Assembly: GCA_019915135.1 (NCBI GenBank)
Contig: JAHLMK010000024.1
Span: 434,001-498,000 of the forward strand
Source: Strobilurus pachycystidiatus
Taxonomy: Eukaryota; Basidiomycota; Agaricomycetes; Agaricales; Physalacriaceae
Length of the DNA: 64,000 nucleotides
Direction of reading: 5' to 3'
Part shown: one piece after another, positions 52,244 to 64,000 of the stretch
Layout of the letters: every line of letters begins with the position of its first letter
How positions within the stretch are numbered: position 1 is the stretch's first letter
Position numbers and translations under genes: made by a program
The notes under the pieces: model-generated
What the model saw: only the letters and a program-made list of their open reading frames with translations
Told to the model about the DNA's origin: nothing
The model's database searches: none

Positions 52244-52819
52244 CTTTCACTGCAGCATCACAGCTTCCAGTGTGCCCTTACCCCATGGACAGCGATCTCT
52301 CCCCCGTCTCCTTGCGCCATTGATGTTGCTCACTCCCGTCGCTTCGTTCGCATTACCCAAGCATGACCTTACTTATCATCTACCATTAATCCGCCAAAGA
52401 TTACCAACAGTACTAATGCCAGCATACATAGTCATATTCCTCGCACACATTACTCATCGGGCATCGTATAGAATGCGCCGCAGGCTTGGGTTGAATGGTA
52501 CCAATCAGATAGTACACTGTATTACCTCTTCTTTTTTGACGTCACAACTGCATTTGTATCATTTACTCGACCTTGACATGAAATTCAGCTGCATACTAGC
52601 TCTCTGCTTTTCGAGAAAGATAGATAGCGTGCATTTAAGTAGGCTGTCGCCAACTCTCTTACTTTGATACTTAGCCTTTTTGCGTCGAAGTGCGCTGGCA
52701 TAGGGCGGGCCGAGGAACCGAGCCCACGTGATCGCGCCTTGTTTACTGAGTGCTCCCCTGAACCTGAACTGTCACCTACCTCTCGCCTCTCATCGTTCCC
52801 CGCCCCGCCCAGCATCGTG
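52244..52819. other. Intergenic stretch
   Basis: About 576 bp between the YANK-like kinase and the first RhoGEF. No coding frame or RNA gene recognised; presumably a 3' UTR and a promoter without a clear TATA box. Confidence 0.35.
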
Positions 52820-55800
52820 ATGGCGCTGAGGGCGTCTCCGAGAAAAGTTGTGCCTCTTGCCACCGGCGATGAAATACGGCCTCGTCCAGATCAGCTCGCT
52901 TCCCCATCATCAACCAAGAGGGCATTCTTTTGCGCTGTCGTCGTGGAAGGCTCTGAGAGCGGCAAGAGACTGCCGGACGGTGCGCAGCTTATCATACGAG
53001 CTTACTTACTGCTTATATTCTACCACAGAAATCCAGGAACTCGTACTGTCATTGGGAGATCTATTACAGAATGATGAAGGGAATATCCTCAATTCCTCTG
53101 CAGAGTCGGAGGTGTTGGACTCGGTGTGTTATCGTTTCATATTGTTCAACCTGCAACATCTTACTGGCGTCCAGAGCGGCATGACCCGCAAGCGCGCCCT
53201 CACCGACTCATCCGCGTTGAATTCTGTCATCAACGAGCTAGTGTCAACAGAGCGCTCTTACGTGAAGCGGCTGCGAATGTTGAAGACGAACTACGCGGAT
53301 CCCTTGCGCAAGTTCTCTCGAAGCAGAGACACGGCTTTACTGCCCTCCTACGAAGCCAAGACCCTGTTTGGCAACATCGACAACCTCCTCCCTGTGAACG
53401 AGGCGTTTTTGACGGACCTGGAAAAGATGATGGCGCCAAACGGAGCCAAAACCGTGGGCGGCGTTGGGGACGTTGCCCTCCACCACTTCAAACAGCTCAA
53501 GGGCTTCGAGCAGTACAAACAGTACTACGTAAAACGAGAAGATGCGCAGATGATATTCGAGAGAGAGATGTCAAAACGCTCTTCGCAGTTTGCAGCCTTC
53601 ATCGACGTGTGTGTCTATATTCACCTCGTGTTCTTTTTTGACGCGTATCTTAGCGCATCAAATACTCCGAAGCAGACACCCGTAATCGAATTGGACTCCG
53701 GGAGCTTCTCATGGATCCTGTCCAGCGGATACCTCGGTATACCCTAATGTTCCGGACCATGATCAAACATATGCCTCCAGAGGATCCCCAGCGCGCTAAA
53801 CTTATCGAGGCAGACGAGATAGCGAGCAAAATAGCCTTGGCCGAAACGGACGAGCAGACCAAACGCGCGACAATCTTCTACTGCTTGAGTACACATATCC
53901 AAGAATTCCCTCCCGACCTATACTCCAACTCTCGGCGATTTGTTGACTGCATCGACGTGGAGGACGTGTTCTCTGACGGACCCCAAACCAATTCCTCTTC
54001 GACAAGCCTCGCCACTGTGCTGCATTGCTCTTTGATATTGTTTGATGACAAGCTGTTGATCGTGAAGCGACCTGGGAATGGGGAGAAAGGATGTCGCGCG
54101 TTATCAGGTCTAGATGACATGGAAAAGGCTACCAAGGCGAGCACCCTCGGAAACGGGAAGCGCAAGAATGCTATGAGCTTCAAGGGCGTCATGGACATCA
54201 CTGAAGTGGCGGCAACAGATGTCGGGGGACCAGGTGAGCACTGCCTGGTATGTGAATAGTCTGATGTTGACGTGTTTGTAGAGTTCCATCTTTACCTCGA
54301 GAATCCACCCCAAGACCTCACCGATAGATGGTCTCAGCGTCCGCTCAGGTGTCTGACTGTTGTCAAGCCTGGCAACCTTGATCCCACTGGTGCAGAGACA
54401 GACAAACAGCGATTTCTGCATAATCTTTGGACAACACAAGCCAAATATCGCACTCGTGCCGGGCAGTCGGTTGTGTTACAGTCGGATGAGATGGACGTGA
54501 CTCCCAGTGGGAGTAGCCGAGTGACTACGGCGCGCACCTACTACAATGTATATCAGCGCACTGCATTTTTGCAAGAAACAAAGAAGGCGAGTAGCCTCAG
54601 TTGTGTCACTCAAATTCGCTTGGCTGACTTCTCGTGTAGACGAAGATTGTCGTTCAGATAGATGCCCTCGGCGCGGCGGACCCCATTCCCTTTGGCGTCA
54701 ACGGTCCCCCTTTCGCGTGCATACGTGTGCAGCCTTTGGCGGGTGGGGTGTGTCGGTACAAAGTCAACTCAGCTGATCCTTCCGACGAAATATTCGAGGA
54801 TATCGTTCAAACAACCAAAGTACCCAGTCGAATCATATTGACGAGTAAGCAGCAAATGTTTCCTGGTAATTCATGGTGCTCATCAATCTTCTTACAGTAC
54901 ATCAATATGGTTTGTTTGAATTCCGAACGGGCAGGAACTCGAGGCCATCCACTCCTACCGCGCGCTCAAAGGCGTCTATATTCGGACTCGATGCGATCTC
55001 TCGTAACCTGTTTCATACCGACTTCTTCGGCGGTTCAATCAACAGCCACCGAAGGACCAAGTCGACAAACAGTCGTTCCTCGACATACACGCACACAACT
55101 ACCACCGGTGATGATAGCCTCACCAGATTTTCCCACCGTTCTACCTCAACCATCGCCACTACTATGTCGACAATGGATGACGATTCATTTGGTTCCAAGA
55201 ATCCATCTCCTCAGCGAGGTGTCAAGCGGGGGCTGTCTCCTGCTCCTACACTAGTATACGACAGGTCACCCAGTAGAAGCGGGCGATCTATAGACTCCCG
55301 AGCTTCTTCTCGCTCGCGATCCAGCTCTCGGGACAGGGACGCGGAATTGAGCGACGAAGAGGATTCATTTGTGGGAGATGTACGATCCATGGACGCATCG
55401 GAGCGTAACCTTGCGCTGCAGCTTAAATTGGCCCGCAAGAACAGCAAAACCCAATACGAACCACCATCGGCAACATCATCACATTCACCGTCGGAAGTGG
55501 CCATCCTTGAAGGTGAGCTTTCAGTCTATGCTTATGCGGTCTTTCTCAAAGTCCTGTAGTGGAGGAATCACTACAGAGGCCAGTCTCTCGAGCGTCGACT
55601 TCCAGAGATTCGAACAGTCAGTGTACAGTGACGGCGGATCACGAAGCTCATCGTCGGACGAGATCTTTGTCGCGTCATTCTGTAGAACGGCCTATGGGCC
55701 CTAGGACTCCTTCACCGTTACCTCCGCCCTCTCACCTCCTCCCTTCAGCTTTCATTTCTTCTGACTCAGATACGGAGGAAACCCCTCCTCCTCCTGTTGC

Positions 55801-57197
55801 TCAGCCGCCAGTGCGTCCGACTGGGATACCCCGTAGCAAGCGTCAACCGTTCCATCCAACCGGGAACACTGAAATGACGCCACGACCTGTCGCCACTAAC
55901 TCAACGGGTGGTTCGTCTGTCGAACCTCTGTCGATCAAGAAGAAAACTGTTTCTCGTTCGGGAACCGATGCAACGCCTGCTGTGGCTCGCCGCAGTCAGG
56001 GATCACCCTTACATAGAGTTCAATCCCGTGCTACCCCTTCGTTCACTCGCCCTGAGCCTCCAGCCTCAGAGACAAGGACACCATTCGACAATATGTATGA
56101 GCATATTATGCCTGATCAGCTCTTACAAGCGTCACGAGCTACCAAAACTGATGTTCGTGCCGAACTTCGTCGTTCAGAGTTATACTGATTCTCGCATACT
56201 ACAGTTGGATTCTGCTCATCGCGCAGTTAAGCGTATGCGTGTCGAGATCGACACTGCACGCTCCCTGAAGAACGCCGAACGCCAAGAGTCGCACTCGAGA
56301 CCTTCCTCGCCCGTGAAAGGGATGACCACGCCTTCAAGTTCGAGAACTGTGGCACCTTTGGTGCGCTTCCTTCTTTGTGACCTATTCTTCACTAAATCAA
56401 GCAACAGACCAAGGCAGCACAGGAGCGAATGGAAGAAATGCAAAAACTCATTGGTCAAAGGCAAGGCGAAGGCACGCCATTGAGTCGTCCTCGTCCATTT
56501 TCCACTTTTGAGACCCCGACACGGGCATCCACGTCTGGAGGGCCGGACGTCTTTGAACCTCTTGTTCAATCGATCTCCGAAGCCGATGATAGTTTGATGC
56601 GTGGTCTCACTGGATATGGTCACATTCAAAGCTCTCTGGAAGAGCTCTCGGCCGCTTTCAATGAGGTATGGATAAATCGCGTTGAATCGACGCGCACTTT
56701 GCTAATCTTTGCTGCTCCAAGCAATCGACAGAACTCAAGCGGCGCACCGCTGAGGTCCAAAATGCCCGACGTCAGTGCGAGCTTATGAAGAGCCTCCTCA
56801 ATGACGCTACGACCGAAAAGGAGATCATGTTCGAGGTTCGTTAGGTTGTATCCCTTCGTCAAATTTTTCTAAAGACTCGACCGCAGGCATTCAACGAAGA
56901 GCTCGATGGCATGTACAATGACATCAACCTCCCCGACGACGAGGCATGGGAAGCCATGGCCAATGACCTGCGCAGCACGAAAGAGGCTAGGAACTCTCTT
57001 TCAAAAGAAAACATGTTTGTCATTTTCTGGTAATCGATGTCCTCGTGTCCTGATTGCATCTCAAGGCAATTGAAGCGACAACTGGCCGAAGCGACTCTCA
57101 AACAGGACGAGTATGTCACTTATTCTGAAATCATGAGAGACTAATCAACATTTCCAGATGGGAGGTGCTCCTTCGCAGTCATGGCCTCATACCATGA
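52820..57197 (+). CDS. Dbl-homology RhoGEF with long disordered C-terminus
   Basis: ATG at 52820 gives MALRASPRKVVPLATGDEIR. After an intron the Dbl-homology domain is clear: SVINELVSTERSYVKRLRML (first conserved helix), DNLLPVNEAFLTDLEK, and after the intron near 53610-53655 LLMDPVQRIPRYTLMFRTMI, the CR3 signature. A PH-like lobe follows (LHCSLILFDDKLLIVKR, then MDITEVAATDVGG, FHLYLENPP, RFLHNLWTTQA). From about 54900 the protein is Ser/Arg/Thr-rich, with a coiled coil near 56200-56450 and a last helical region (EELDGMYNDINLPDDEAWEAM). The last exon gives WEVLLRSHGLIP-stop at 57197. At least ten introns give about 1,200 residues. It should load GTP on a Rho/Cdc42 GTPase in polarity or cell-wall control. 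Some fungal members of this class are called Bud3-like. Confidence 0.88.
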
Positions 57198-57470
57198 GCC
57201 TTGGCTGTATAGATCTCATTTTCGACTTCGCCTGCGACTCATGGACTGATCTACTCTGTATCTATCGCGTGCTTCATACATCTACTCACTCTGTATTCTT
57301 ATGCAACATGTAAATTTAGTTATACGATAAACTTGTACTTACAGGACGAGGACATACACCAATATTAAGCTAGAAGATAAGGTAGTGGTATATGATGAGG
57401 ATGTCAAAATGTACAATTGCAATGCTCTAAGTTACTTGTAATACAATCTCCCGGGTCTCATAAGATTTTG
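57198..57470. other. Gap between two convergent RhoGEF genes
   Basis: 273 bp between opposite stop codons. AT-rich, with ATAAACTTG and similar poly(A)-signal-like sequence on both strands. No gene. Confidence 0.45.
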
Positions 57471-60400
57471 TTATGGTGGGGTAGTCACTTGCCTGGGAGA
57501 CATCGTGAGTACCAAATCAGTCCCAAAGCAGAGGTCAGGAAGTTTTGGCGAGTCCACAGCTGACTGGGTGTCTTCAGGTGCACTATGTGTGCGACGATGA
57601 AAAGGGCCCTTGATCCAACGCTTCAAGGTGGAAGTGGAGGGTTTGCTTGGCATTTCGGGCTGAGGGGTTTTTCTGCTTGGAGTGGATTGAGTGGTCGGCC
57701 TCACTGGCGAGGAAGGACGAGAGCGGAAAAAGCCTCCGACACTATTCACGAAAGAATTGGGGCGAGAAAAACGTTCGATGTCGTATGGAGCGCTATTGGG
57801 GTGATTGGGACTGCTCGCAGCTGACGATGTCGGAAATGAGATGGTTGTCGAGGGAGATTGTGTGAGGGAGGATGAAGAATGCTCAGAGCTGCCAGGAATA
57901 AAGAGTACACATTCGCCATCCGAGTTGGTCGAAGTGATGCTGAGCTCTTTCTGCCGTTTGTGAACAGACAGTGATTTGGTGGGGGAGGCTGGCTTTCGCC
58001 GCTGAGCACTGTCCGACGGGGAGGCATCGACTATGAGACTCTTCCGTCTGGGAACGCGTACGCTTTCGTGTTTCTTGAGCCGCGACATGCTCAGTGAGGA
58101 TTGCGATCGAACCGGCGGACCTGAACGCGTTATACTTGGCGCCTGAAACAGCTCTTCCTCGCGACTGCTCGCATGAGAGCGGGCAGTCAGGCAAGGTTCA
58201 GAGATGACATCATGGAGGCCCTGGTCGACCTGCATCCTCGCAGAAGGGGATGAACGGCGAATGACAACAGTTTCGGAGTCAACAACGGACATGGGGGTGA
58301 AGATAGCCTTCATGGACGCAGTAGAAGACCGCCTGCTTGGCATATCAGACCTCGTACTAGACCGTTGTCTAGTGGGGTTAGGATCTGTGGCCAACGCTGC
58401 AAGCAGGGACTCTGTTATCTCGGGATATTCCCCAGTCTTGTCCAAGTCAGGATTGGACTGGATGGTTGGTAGAGGCTCGAATGGGTCGTCCGAGGCGAAG
58501 GATGCAGGCCTGCTCTTTACATCCGCTTGCAAGCTTGAGATTGGTTCGTTAATCCAGCTCGTCGTTGTATGAGAAGAAGACTCCTGGATGGCTGACATCC
58601 AGGCCTCTTTTTCACGCTGGCAGGCGGCAGCAAGCTCGAATTGATGGCGCTTGTTCGAAAGTCGGAAGGAGCATGGAAGGAATGCTAATGGACACGTCAA
58701 AACGCGCCGATAACCATAAAGCCAGTCGCGACTCACCGTCGTCGTCGGATTCGAGTAACTGGAAGTCTGACAGGCGGAACCAGTGTTTTGGCTCATAGGT
58801 CTTCCCTTTGATAACCTTGACCAAGATGAGATAGCCGCCTAGGTACAAGAAGGCACCGAGATATTTGGCGTTGATGTTGGCATAAGGTCTCGCCAAATGG
58901 TGATGCATGACATCTAGCGAGCCCGCCAAAAGACAAACACCCAGAGACGAGAGAAAACGCGGTGTTAAGAATTGGAACGTGGAACGTGATGAAGAGCTCT
59001 GGAGAGAAGGAGAGGCTCGCGAGATTCGAGATGCGATTAATGATGATCGCTGTGCTATGTCATGTCGATGTCGAGCTTCATCGACACGAGCAGCGACGTG
59101 CTTCATTGCCTGTGATGCGCTCTCCACAATAACGTTGGCGTCTGAGCGCCGCAAGAGCATCGGCGAAGACAGGGTCTGCAGGGCTTTACCGGTCTTCAAG
59201 TTGTCAAGTAGTAAAGGATACCGACAGATGCGTTGAACGGGTGTTATCAGGTAATCCATACACGTCAGGCGCCCCTTGTCTCGGGTGAAAGTGTCGGAGG
59301 GAGCTGGAGCGCTCATGTGTTTGGGTCGCAATGCACGCACCGCCCCGTCAATAGAAGATACCGACGATCGCCGCTTCTTGTCTCTCAAGGTAAGCGGCAC
59401 AGTAGTCGTTGCGTTGTCATTCACAACGAGCAAAGGTGAAGGAGACGGGGTATCGCCGCTTTCCACGGGTGATGATGATGATTCAGGGCCAATCAACTCG
59501 AAGATGAGCGACGAGCAGCGCTGCTCGTACGTATCCCACTCCAGACTATACTGGTGCTGGACTTTTCGGATGATATTCAGAGCTTCAGGGTGGCCAGCAC
59601 AGAAAGTCTCGTAGGCATTGAAGCGAGAAGCCTACAACTGAGTATTAGTATGGCCATACGAGAGCCGCGAGAATCGTACCTCTGTCGCAAACTTTGTGGC
59701 GATGAAAGAAAGACCCACTTCTAGATTGGCAAGCGCGGCTTCCGATGGGGGCGATGGATCTGATGCATTGCTATCATACTCCATATCGAAACCCAACGGT
59801 GCCATCACTGTACGCATCTCCTCAACAAGGTGCTCGTGAATTTGAAGGACCTCTTCAGCGTTACGCGTCAACATGTCGATCTCCAAGTTGGAGAAAAGGA
59901 AGCGAGGCAGGGACTTGTCCTTTTTCTCTGGGGTGATCGCGGTGAGTGGCTGGAATCCATGGGTCTCCGCTACAGTAATAGAAGACGAGTTTAAGGCGGT
60001 GTGAAGGTACGTGTGGGAGTTGGAGCGAGAAGCGGCACTGAAGGAGGAACTTCGTCCGAAAGTAGACCCAGAGGGTGTTCGACAGGTCATGGTGGGCAGT
60101 TGCCGTAAGTATATCTGTGAGGGATCAATAGGTCATTTTAGAGTTGGGGGATTGAGCCTTACCATCACCAGAACCCGTAAATTCATCAGATAGCGCACTT
60201 CGGTGGTCAATAACTCCATAAGGGCATGATATTTCCTAATATCGTCCTTCAGTTTCTCACCGTGCCAAAGATCGTGGCTCTGGTCGCTTGAGCTAGCCTC
60301 TGTGCTCTCCTCCGTTGAGCCACTGCCTTCGCCGTTGTCTTCGTGGTCACTGCTGACATGGTGAGAGATGGAGAACATGGCGTGCGAGCGACTGGGAAGA

Positions 60401-61137
60401 GCCGATGAACCGCTTCGGGCCCCGATAAATGATGTGCGCAGAGGGCTGGCAACCACTATCGCGTCTGCTCCATTTTTAGATTTTCTCCTGCGGACGAGGG
60501 AAGCAGACGACTCGGAAAACGACCGGCTGCGCGTGTGGGAGGACATGGAAGGAACAGAGGCACGCCGTTTGGGTGCGCTGGTGGACGAGTCCGTGTCAGA
60601 ATGTGCGGGGTATGAGGCTGAAGGTGAGACAGTTGCACAATGTGGCCGGCGCGCGACGCAGGTAACCGAGCGCCGAAACAGTCTCGGGGGTGGAGTCGGG
60701 GGAATGGATATCCACGTGGGTGGAGAGTGAGATTTCGATGACCCACTGTCGCTTGGCGTCGGGGGTGCCGTGATGTATCCGTCTGTTCCTGTGCCGCTTG
60801 ATGAAGACGAGAATTCCTCGCCGAGCATGCTGCGCGACGACGTGCTTGTGGTCGGTGTGCATACGGGCGAGGCACTGATTGGGGGTAGTGGAAGGAAACC
60901 GCACGTCGTTAAACGCCGGCTCTGACGCCCGGACTCCTGATTGAACACGGGCGAGGCGCATCCCTGTTCAAACATGCCGCCAGTCTCGGAATCGTGCTGG
61001 ATGGACAGCTTGTGGGATCGCTGAGTGTCTGCACTGAGCTTGGATGACCTGCGATCGAGCAGCGCGCTAGCCGAGGGAGAGTATAGCGGACGAAGGGTAC
61101 CAGGCGAGTCGGGCGGAGGGAGAGCCCGGGCCGCCAT
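57471..61137 (-). CDS. Dbl-homology RhoGEF with PH domain
   Basis: ATG at 61137 begins MAARALPPPDSPGTLRPLYS; the frame is open upstream without ATG and a splice acceptor (ACTTAG, near 61205) may add a short first exon. The first 260 residues are Ser/Thr/Pro-rich. The DH domain starts with IRKYHALMELLTTEVRYLMNL, continues over introns (SLPRFLFSNLEIDML, SFIATKFATE, ASRFNAYETFCAGHPEAL), and has the CR3 signature DYLITPVQRICRYPLLLDNL near 59230. The PH domain includes YLGAFLYLGGYLILVKV, TYEPKHWFRLSDFQLLE and, after an intron, LAAACQREKEAWMSAIQ. A long low-complexity tail ends VTTPP-stop. Length is about 1,150 residues. It should activate a Rho-family GTPase. The protein differs from the neighbouring RhoGEF and they are not tandem copies. 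Confidence 0.9.
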
Positions 61138-61916
61138 GATGTCGTTGCAGTCGTCGCTGGTGGTGGCAAGAGGCAAGATGGCGTCAGCGACAGCAATGGC
61201 ACTAAGTATTAGACTGATCGAAGACTGTTGAGGTGGAACGTTCAGACGGAAAATGGCGGAAAATGAAATATCAGTACTGACATACCACAGGGGCCTGCCT
61301 CAGTTTGACAGGAACCTATCCAGTGGTGTACGATGCTGTACAGCGAGATTTATATCCTCCAGGCGATATCGCGAGCGGGCTGCAGGGCTCCGTCGTAGTC
61401 GGAATGTGATGTGGCGCGCGGGACGCTCAGCGGATGCAGCTGGTCAACCGGTCAAGTAATATACCGTACAGTTTGGTTCATATGGTTTCCAGCAAAGGCG
61501 ACCAACTGACGCGTTGATCTGTCTTAGTGCAAGCCATTTCGGCGTATCGTACCAATGTCACCTTCTTCGCCTCGGCTATCCCCAACGGAGCGCTCGTTCT
61601 GACTTTCCCGTGTCAACATGCAAGTCGCGTACAACCCACCCCTATCGCCTATATATCCTCGCGAAAGCTTTGTATCGATTCCGTGTCATTCAGTCTCAAC
61701 CTTTGCAGCCCAGATCTGCAAAGGCGCGTATCATTTGAAGGGAAGGATTGTGTCGTAATGTGCAAGCAAGATCATCGATTGCGCCACCATAATGCCAACA
61801 AGACGCGGGGTTAAGCGGTGGCAGATGTCGTAAAGTACGTTCCAGGTCGAATGGAGGCCATTCACTCGTAATGAAACCATTCTCCTTCTTCCCGTATATC
61901 ATTAGTGTAAAAAGCT
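61138..61916. other. Intergenic stretch upstream of the second RhoGEF
   Basis: About 780 bp between two minus-strand genes. TTTATA at 61349-61354 reads TATAAA on the minus strand, 212 bp before the RhoGEF start, and may be its TATA box. A 95-codon plus frame at 61527-61814 lacks an ATG. Nothing else recognised. Confidence 0.35.
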
Positions 61917-63421
61917 TCAGTATAGATCCAGTCTGTCATCGGAACGAGGCGTGAAAGGGAGATTTCTCGCTTCAGACTCCCTGCGCCTTAGTTCCTCCTT
62001 GCTGAGAAATCGCGTCAGTTGCTTGACATTCGGTCCATCGAAGACGAAGAACGCTGCTTGTTGATCAACATCCAGAGTCTGATGGAGACGAGCTTCAAGT
62101 CAGAAAGAGAGTTCTCGAATTGAAAACATATCGAAACTTACCGAAGGCGGTTCATCAGAGAATCGGCGTATACCCTTGCGCTTGAAGGCAGGTATGCCTG
62201 TGACCGTCAGGTGCTGTAGATTCTCAAGGGCCTTGAGGAGGAGATGAATCGCGTCCAGAGATAGCTTGTCGCAATAATCCATATGCAAACGTTCCAATCC
62301 CAACGCGTGCTCCGCAAGAGCAAAAATGCCAATATCTGTGAGCCTGTGGACGCGAACTAGGCTCAAACGCCGCAGAGACGAGAGACCTGCCAGCTCAAAC
62401 ACTGACATATCTGTGAGGTTGCGGCAGACTACATTCTTCACGTCAGTCCGCAGGCAGATGGCGCAGGTTTATGGACGTACAAGATACATCGACACACCTG
62501 AGGTTTACGCACGACCTCGTGAACTTGACCACCCCCGTATCTGTAATATTGGGAACGTGGGCAAGGATGAGGACATCTAGATTCTCTCCAAGATGACAGA
62601 GGCTCTCCAGGGCATTGTCTGTTAGCAGATGGCACCCTGACAGGTTCAAAGTCTGTATTTTTGGTGCGTGCTTAACAATCCCGGCAATAGCATCGTCCGT
62701 TATGCTGCAGTAGGCAACGTCAAGAATTCGGAGATTGTCCGCTCTATGGCTAAGGATGAGAGGAGGGAGCTCTTCCAGCCACGTTACGGGGCGATGCGGC
62801 AAGGGTTTCTCGTCATCCAGGATAGATTCGGGCATTTCCAATGAAGAGGGAAACGCCTTGTCCGTTAATAGACGACAATATGCTAACCGCAGCGTTCGCA
62901 GTTTCCTTGGGACGTGTCAATAGACTGTGGGAGCAAATTGTGTTGACTAACCGTGAATAAGTCCAGACATCGCGTACAGACAATGGGGAGAGGAGAGGAA
63001 GACTGCAGAGCTCGAGCTCGATGAGACGCGAGCAAGATCGAGCGATGGCGCAGACGGCAGGATCTGTCAGGCCCGCGACACGGTTGAGCATGACCCATTG
63101 GAGAGGGAGCGCCTTGGTGACGAGATCCAGAATGCCGATGTCGGTAACGTTCTGGCAGCCGGAGAGATCGATGCCCATGAGATTGTTGGCGTGTTCCGCA
63201 AGAGACACGACGGTTCTGTCGGATGTGCTGGGGACACCTGACAGGACCACAGACTCGAGGTGCGGGCATGCTTCGACAGCGTGGGCGAGCTCGTCGTCGT
63301 TGATGTCGGCGCTCTTCCGCCGGATCGTCAAGTGTCGCAGGCGCCGATACTCGTCGTGGGTGGGCAGGCGGTCGCTCACCCGGATCATGTCTTCGTGGAA
63401 TGGCACAGCTCCTCTGTACAT
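61917..63421 (-). CDS. GRR1/AMN1-like leucine-rich-repeat protein without visible F-box
   Basis: The frame gives about ten cysteine-containing LRRs of the GRR1/AMN1 kind, each with L..L.LsGC..(L)TD.gi: LMGIDLSGCQNVTDIGILDL, LRILDVAYCSITDDAIAGI, IQTLNLSGCHLLTDNALESL, VLILAHVPNITDTGVVKF, LERLHMDYCDKLSLDAIHLL. Introns near 62910-62950, 62440-62490 and 62080-62140 are clear. The C-terminus (LTRFLSKEELRRRE, ending RSDDRLDLY) resembles the GRR1 tail. The N-terminus chosen, ATG at 63421 (MYRGAVPFHEDMIRV), is tentative; the frame is open to an acceptor CAACAG near 63451, so an upstream exon may exist. An F-box is expected at the N-terminus of GRR1 and none is visible before the next gene. If spliced to a missing exon, it would be an SCF substrate receptor. 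Confidence 0.75.
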
Positions 63422-63619
63422 GGTGTATATTCGGTCATACGGATCATACTGTTGGGAGGAGGAAGAGATTAATGTCAGTCGGGTAAAATGGTGGAAATGA
63501 AAGCCTGCAACGCACAACAGGACATGCAGGCCGTGGGCAACACCGTCACGCGGCGATGACAAGAAAAAATGTGCTGAACTCAGGCCAGGGCCAGGGTCGC
63601 TTGCACCGGCATGTCTTCC

Positions 63620-64000
63620 ACTGCATCCACGTCGTCCACCGCCAAGCCAGTCCTGCCGCCCCCGCCGCCGCCCCCGGCGAAGTCGAGTCGTATTCCAGTG
63701 ACGCCGGCGCTGCTTCGCTCGATATTCGCGTCTTCAAGGACACCAAACGAGGAGCGCTCCATCTCACGAATCGCTTTCTTCCGGTAAGGTCTCTTGCGGA
63801 AAATCCAGACATGTGTATGATGAAAGTGTAGGTTTACTGGTTTCATTCTGAGTTGCATGTTCATCAGTTGGACGGCGGCGCGTGGGCGAGGTATCAAGGG
63901 CAATGCTGCTTTGCTGGGTGTGGTTTGAATCGGGTCAGTACCCTTCCCTTGCTTCTACTTTAGAACTGACTCAGTCAACGTCGTAGATTCTCTCAATTAC
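63620..64000 (+). CDS. Unrecognised gene, 5' end only
   Basis: ATG at 63620 gives MSSTASTSSTAKPVLPPPPP, then AKSSRIPVTPALLRSIFASS and RTPNEERSISRIAFFR to a donor GGTAAGG near 63793. A possible second exon starts after CATCAG near 63868 (LDGGAWARYQGQCCFAGCGL) and ends at GGTCAG near 63938; the gene runs off the window. The Pro-run and the basic Ser-rich start suggest a disordered N-terminus. I do not recognise the protein. It lies opposite the LRR gene, with about 200 bp between start codons if both are right. Coding is supported by a true ATG and clean donor only. Confidence 0.45.

Noticed and set aside
52820..61137. Tandem duplication of one RhoGEF gene
   Set aside because: The two proteins differ in domain arrangement and sequence outside the DH signature and lie on opposite strands.
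63580..63903. 107-codon Gly-rich minus-strand frame as the missing N-terminus of the LRR protein
   Set aside because: It contains no F-box, its Gly run is the antisense of a Pro run on the plus strand, and it does not splice in frame to the LRR exon.

Overview
This is nuclear DNA from a filamentous fungus, most likely an agaricomycete basidiomycete. The genes are dense (about one per 2.3 kb), sit on both strands, and carry many short GT..AG introns of about 50 nt. The protein set is typical of basidiomycetes: a hybrid RIM15 kinase, a YANK-type kinase, a GH128 enzyme and a FRE-type ferric reductase. I see no bacterial operons, CRISPR array, intact transposon, rRNA or tRNA. All gene models were spliced by eye, so internal exon borders are approximate unless stated.

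Left part (1-17 kb): the first exon of the DNA primase small subunit (minus) is divergent from a ThrE-type membrane transporter (plus). Then come a heat-shock factor (minus), an unrecognised Asp-rich membrane protein (minus) and the splicing factor CDC5/CEF1 (minus). CDC5 is divergent from a small REV1-type BRCT protein. Two secreted carbohydrate enzymes follow: a GH128 endo-beta-1,3-glucanase (minus) and an aldose 1-epimerase (plus).

Middle (17-46 kb): EFR3 (plasma-membrane PI4-kinase scaffold), a hexose transporter, a possible 98-residue single-pass membrane microprotein, farnesyl diphosphate synthase, VPS52 (GARP tether) and RPN11 (proteasome deubiquitinase). RPN11 is divergent from an unknown nuclear protein. 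Next are mitochondrial ribosomal protein bS18m, divergent from the large RIM15 kinase; a protein with a UIM and three MIU-like repeats; THOC7; and tRNase Z. The last two have stop codons only 8 bp apart.

Right part (46-64 kb): a ferric reductase, a YANK/STK32-like kinase, two different Dbl-homology RhoGEFs that converge tail to tail, a GRR1/AMN1-like leucine-rich-repeat protein with no visible F-box, and the 5' end of an unknown gene running off the window.

Most genes are conserved housekeeping or signalling genes, and I do not see a mobile or defence-type system. The most interesting items are the ubiquitin-binding repeat protein, the kinase/RhoGEF neighbourhood, the F-box-less LRR protein, the stand-alone BRCT protein, the unknown membrane protein and microprotein, and a perfect 9-bp inverted repeat between two genes.
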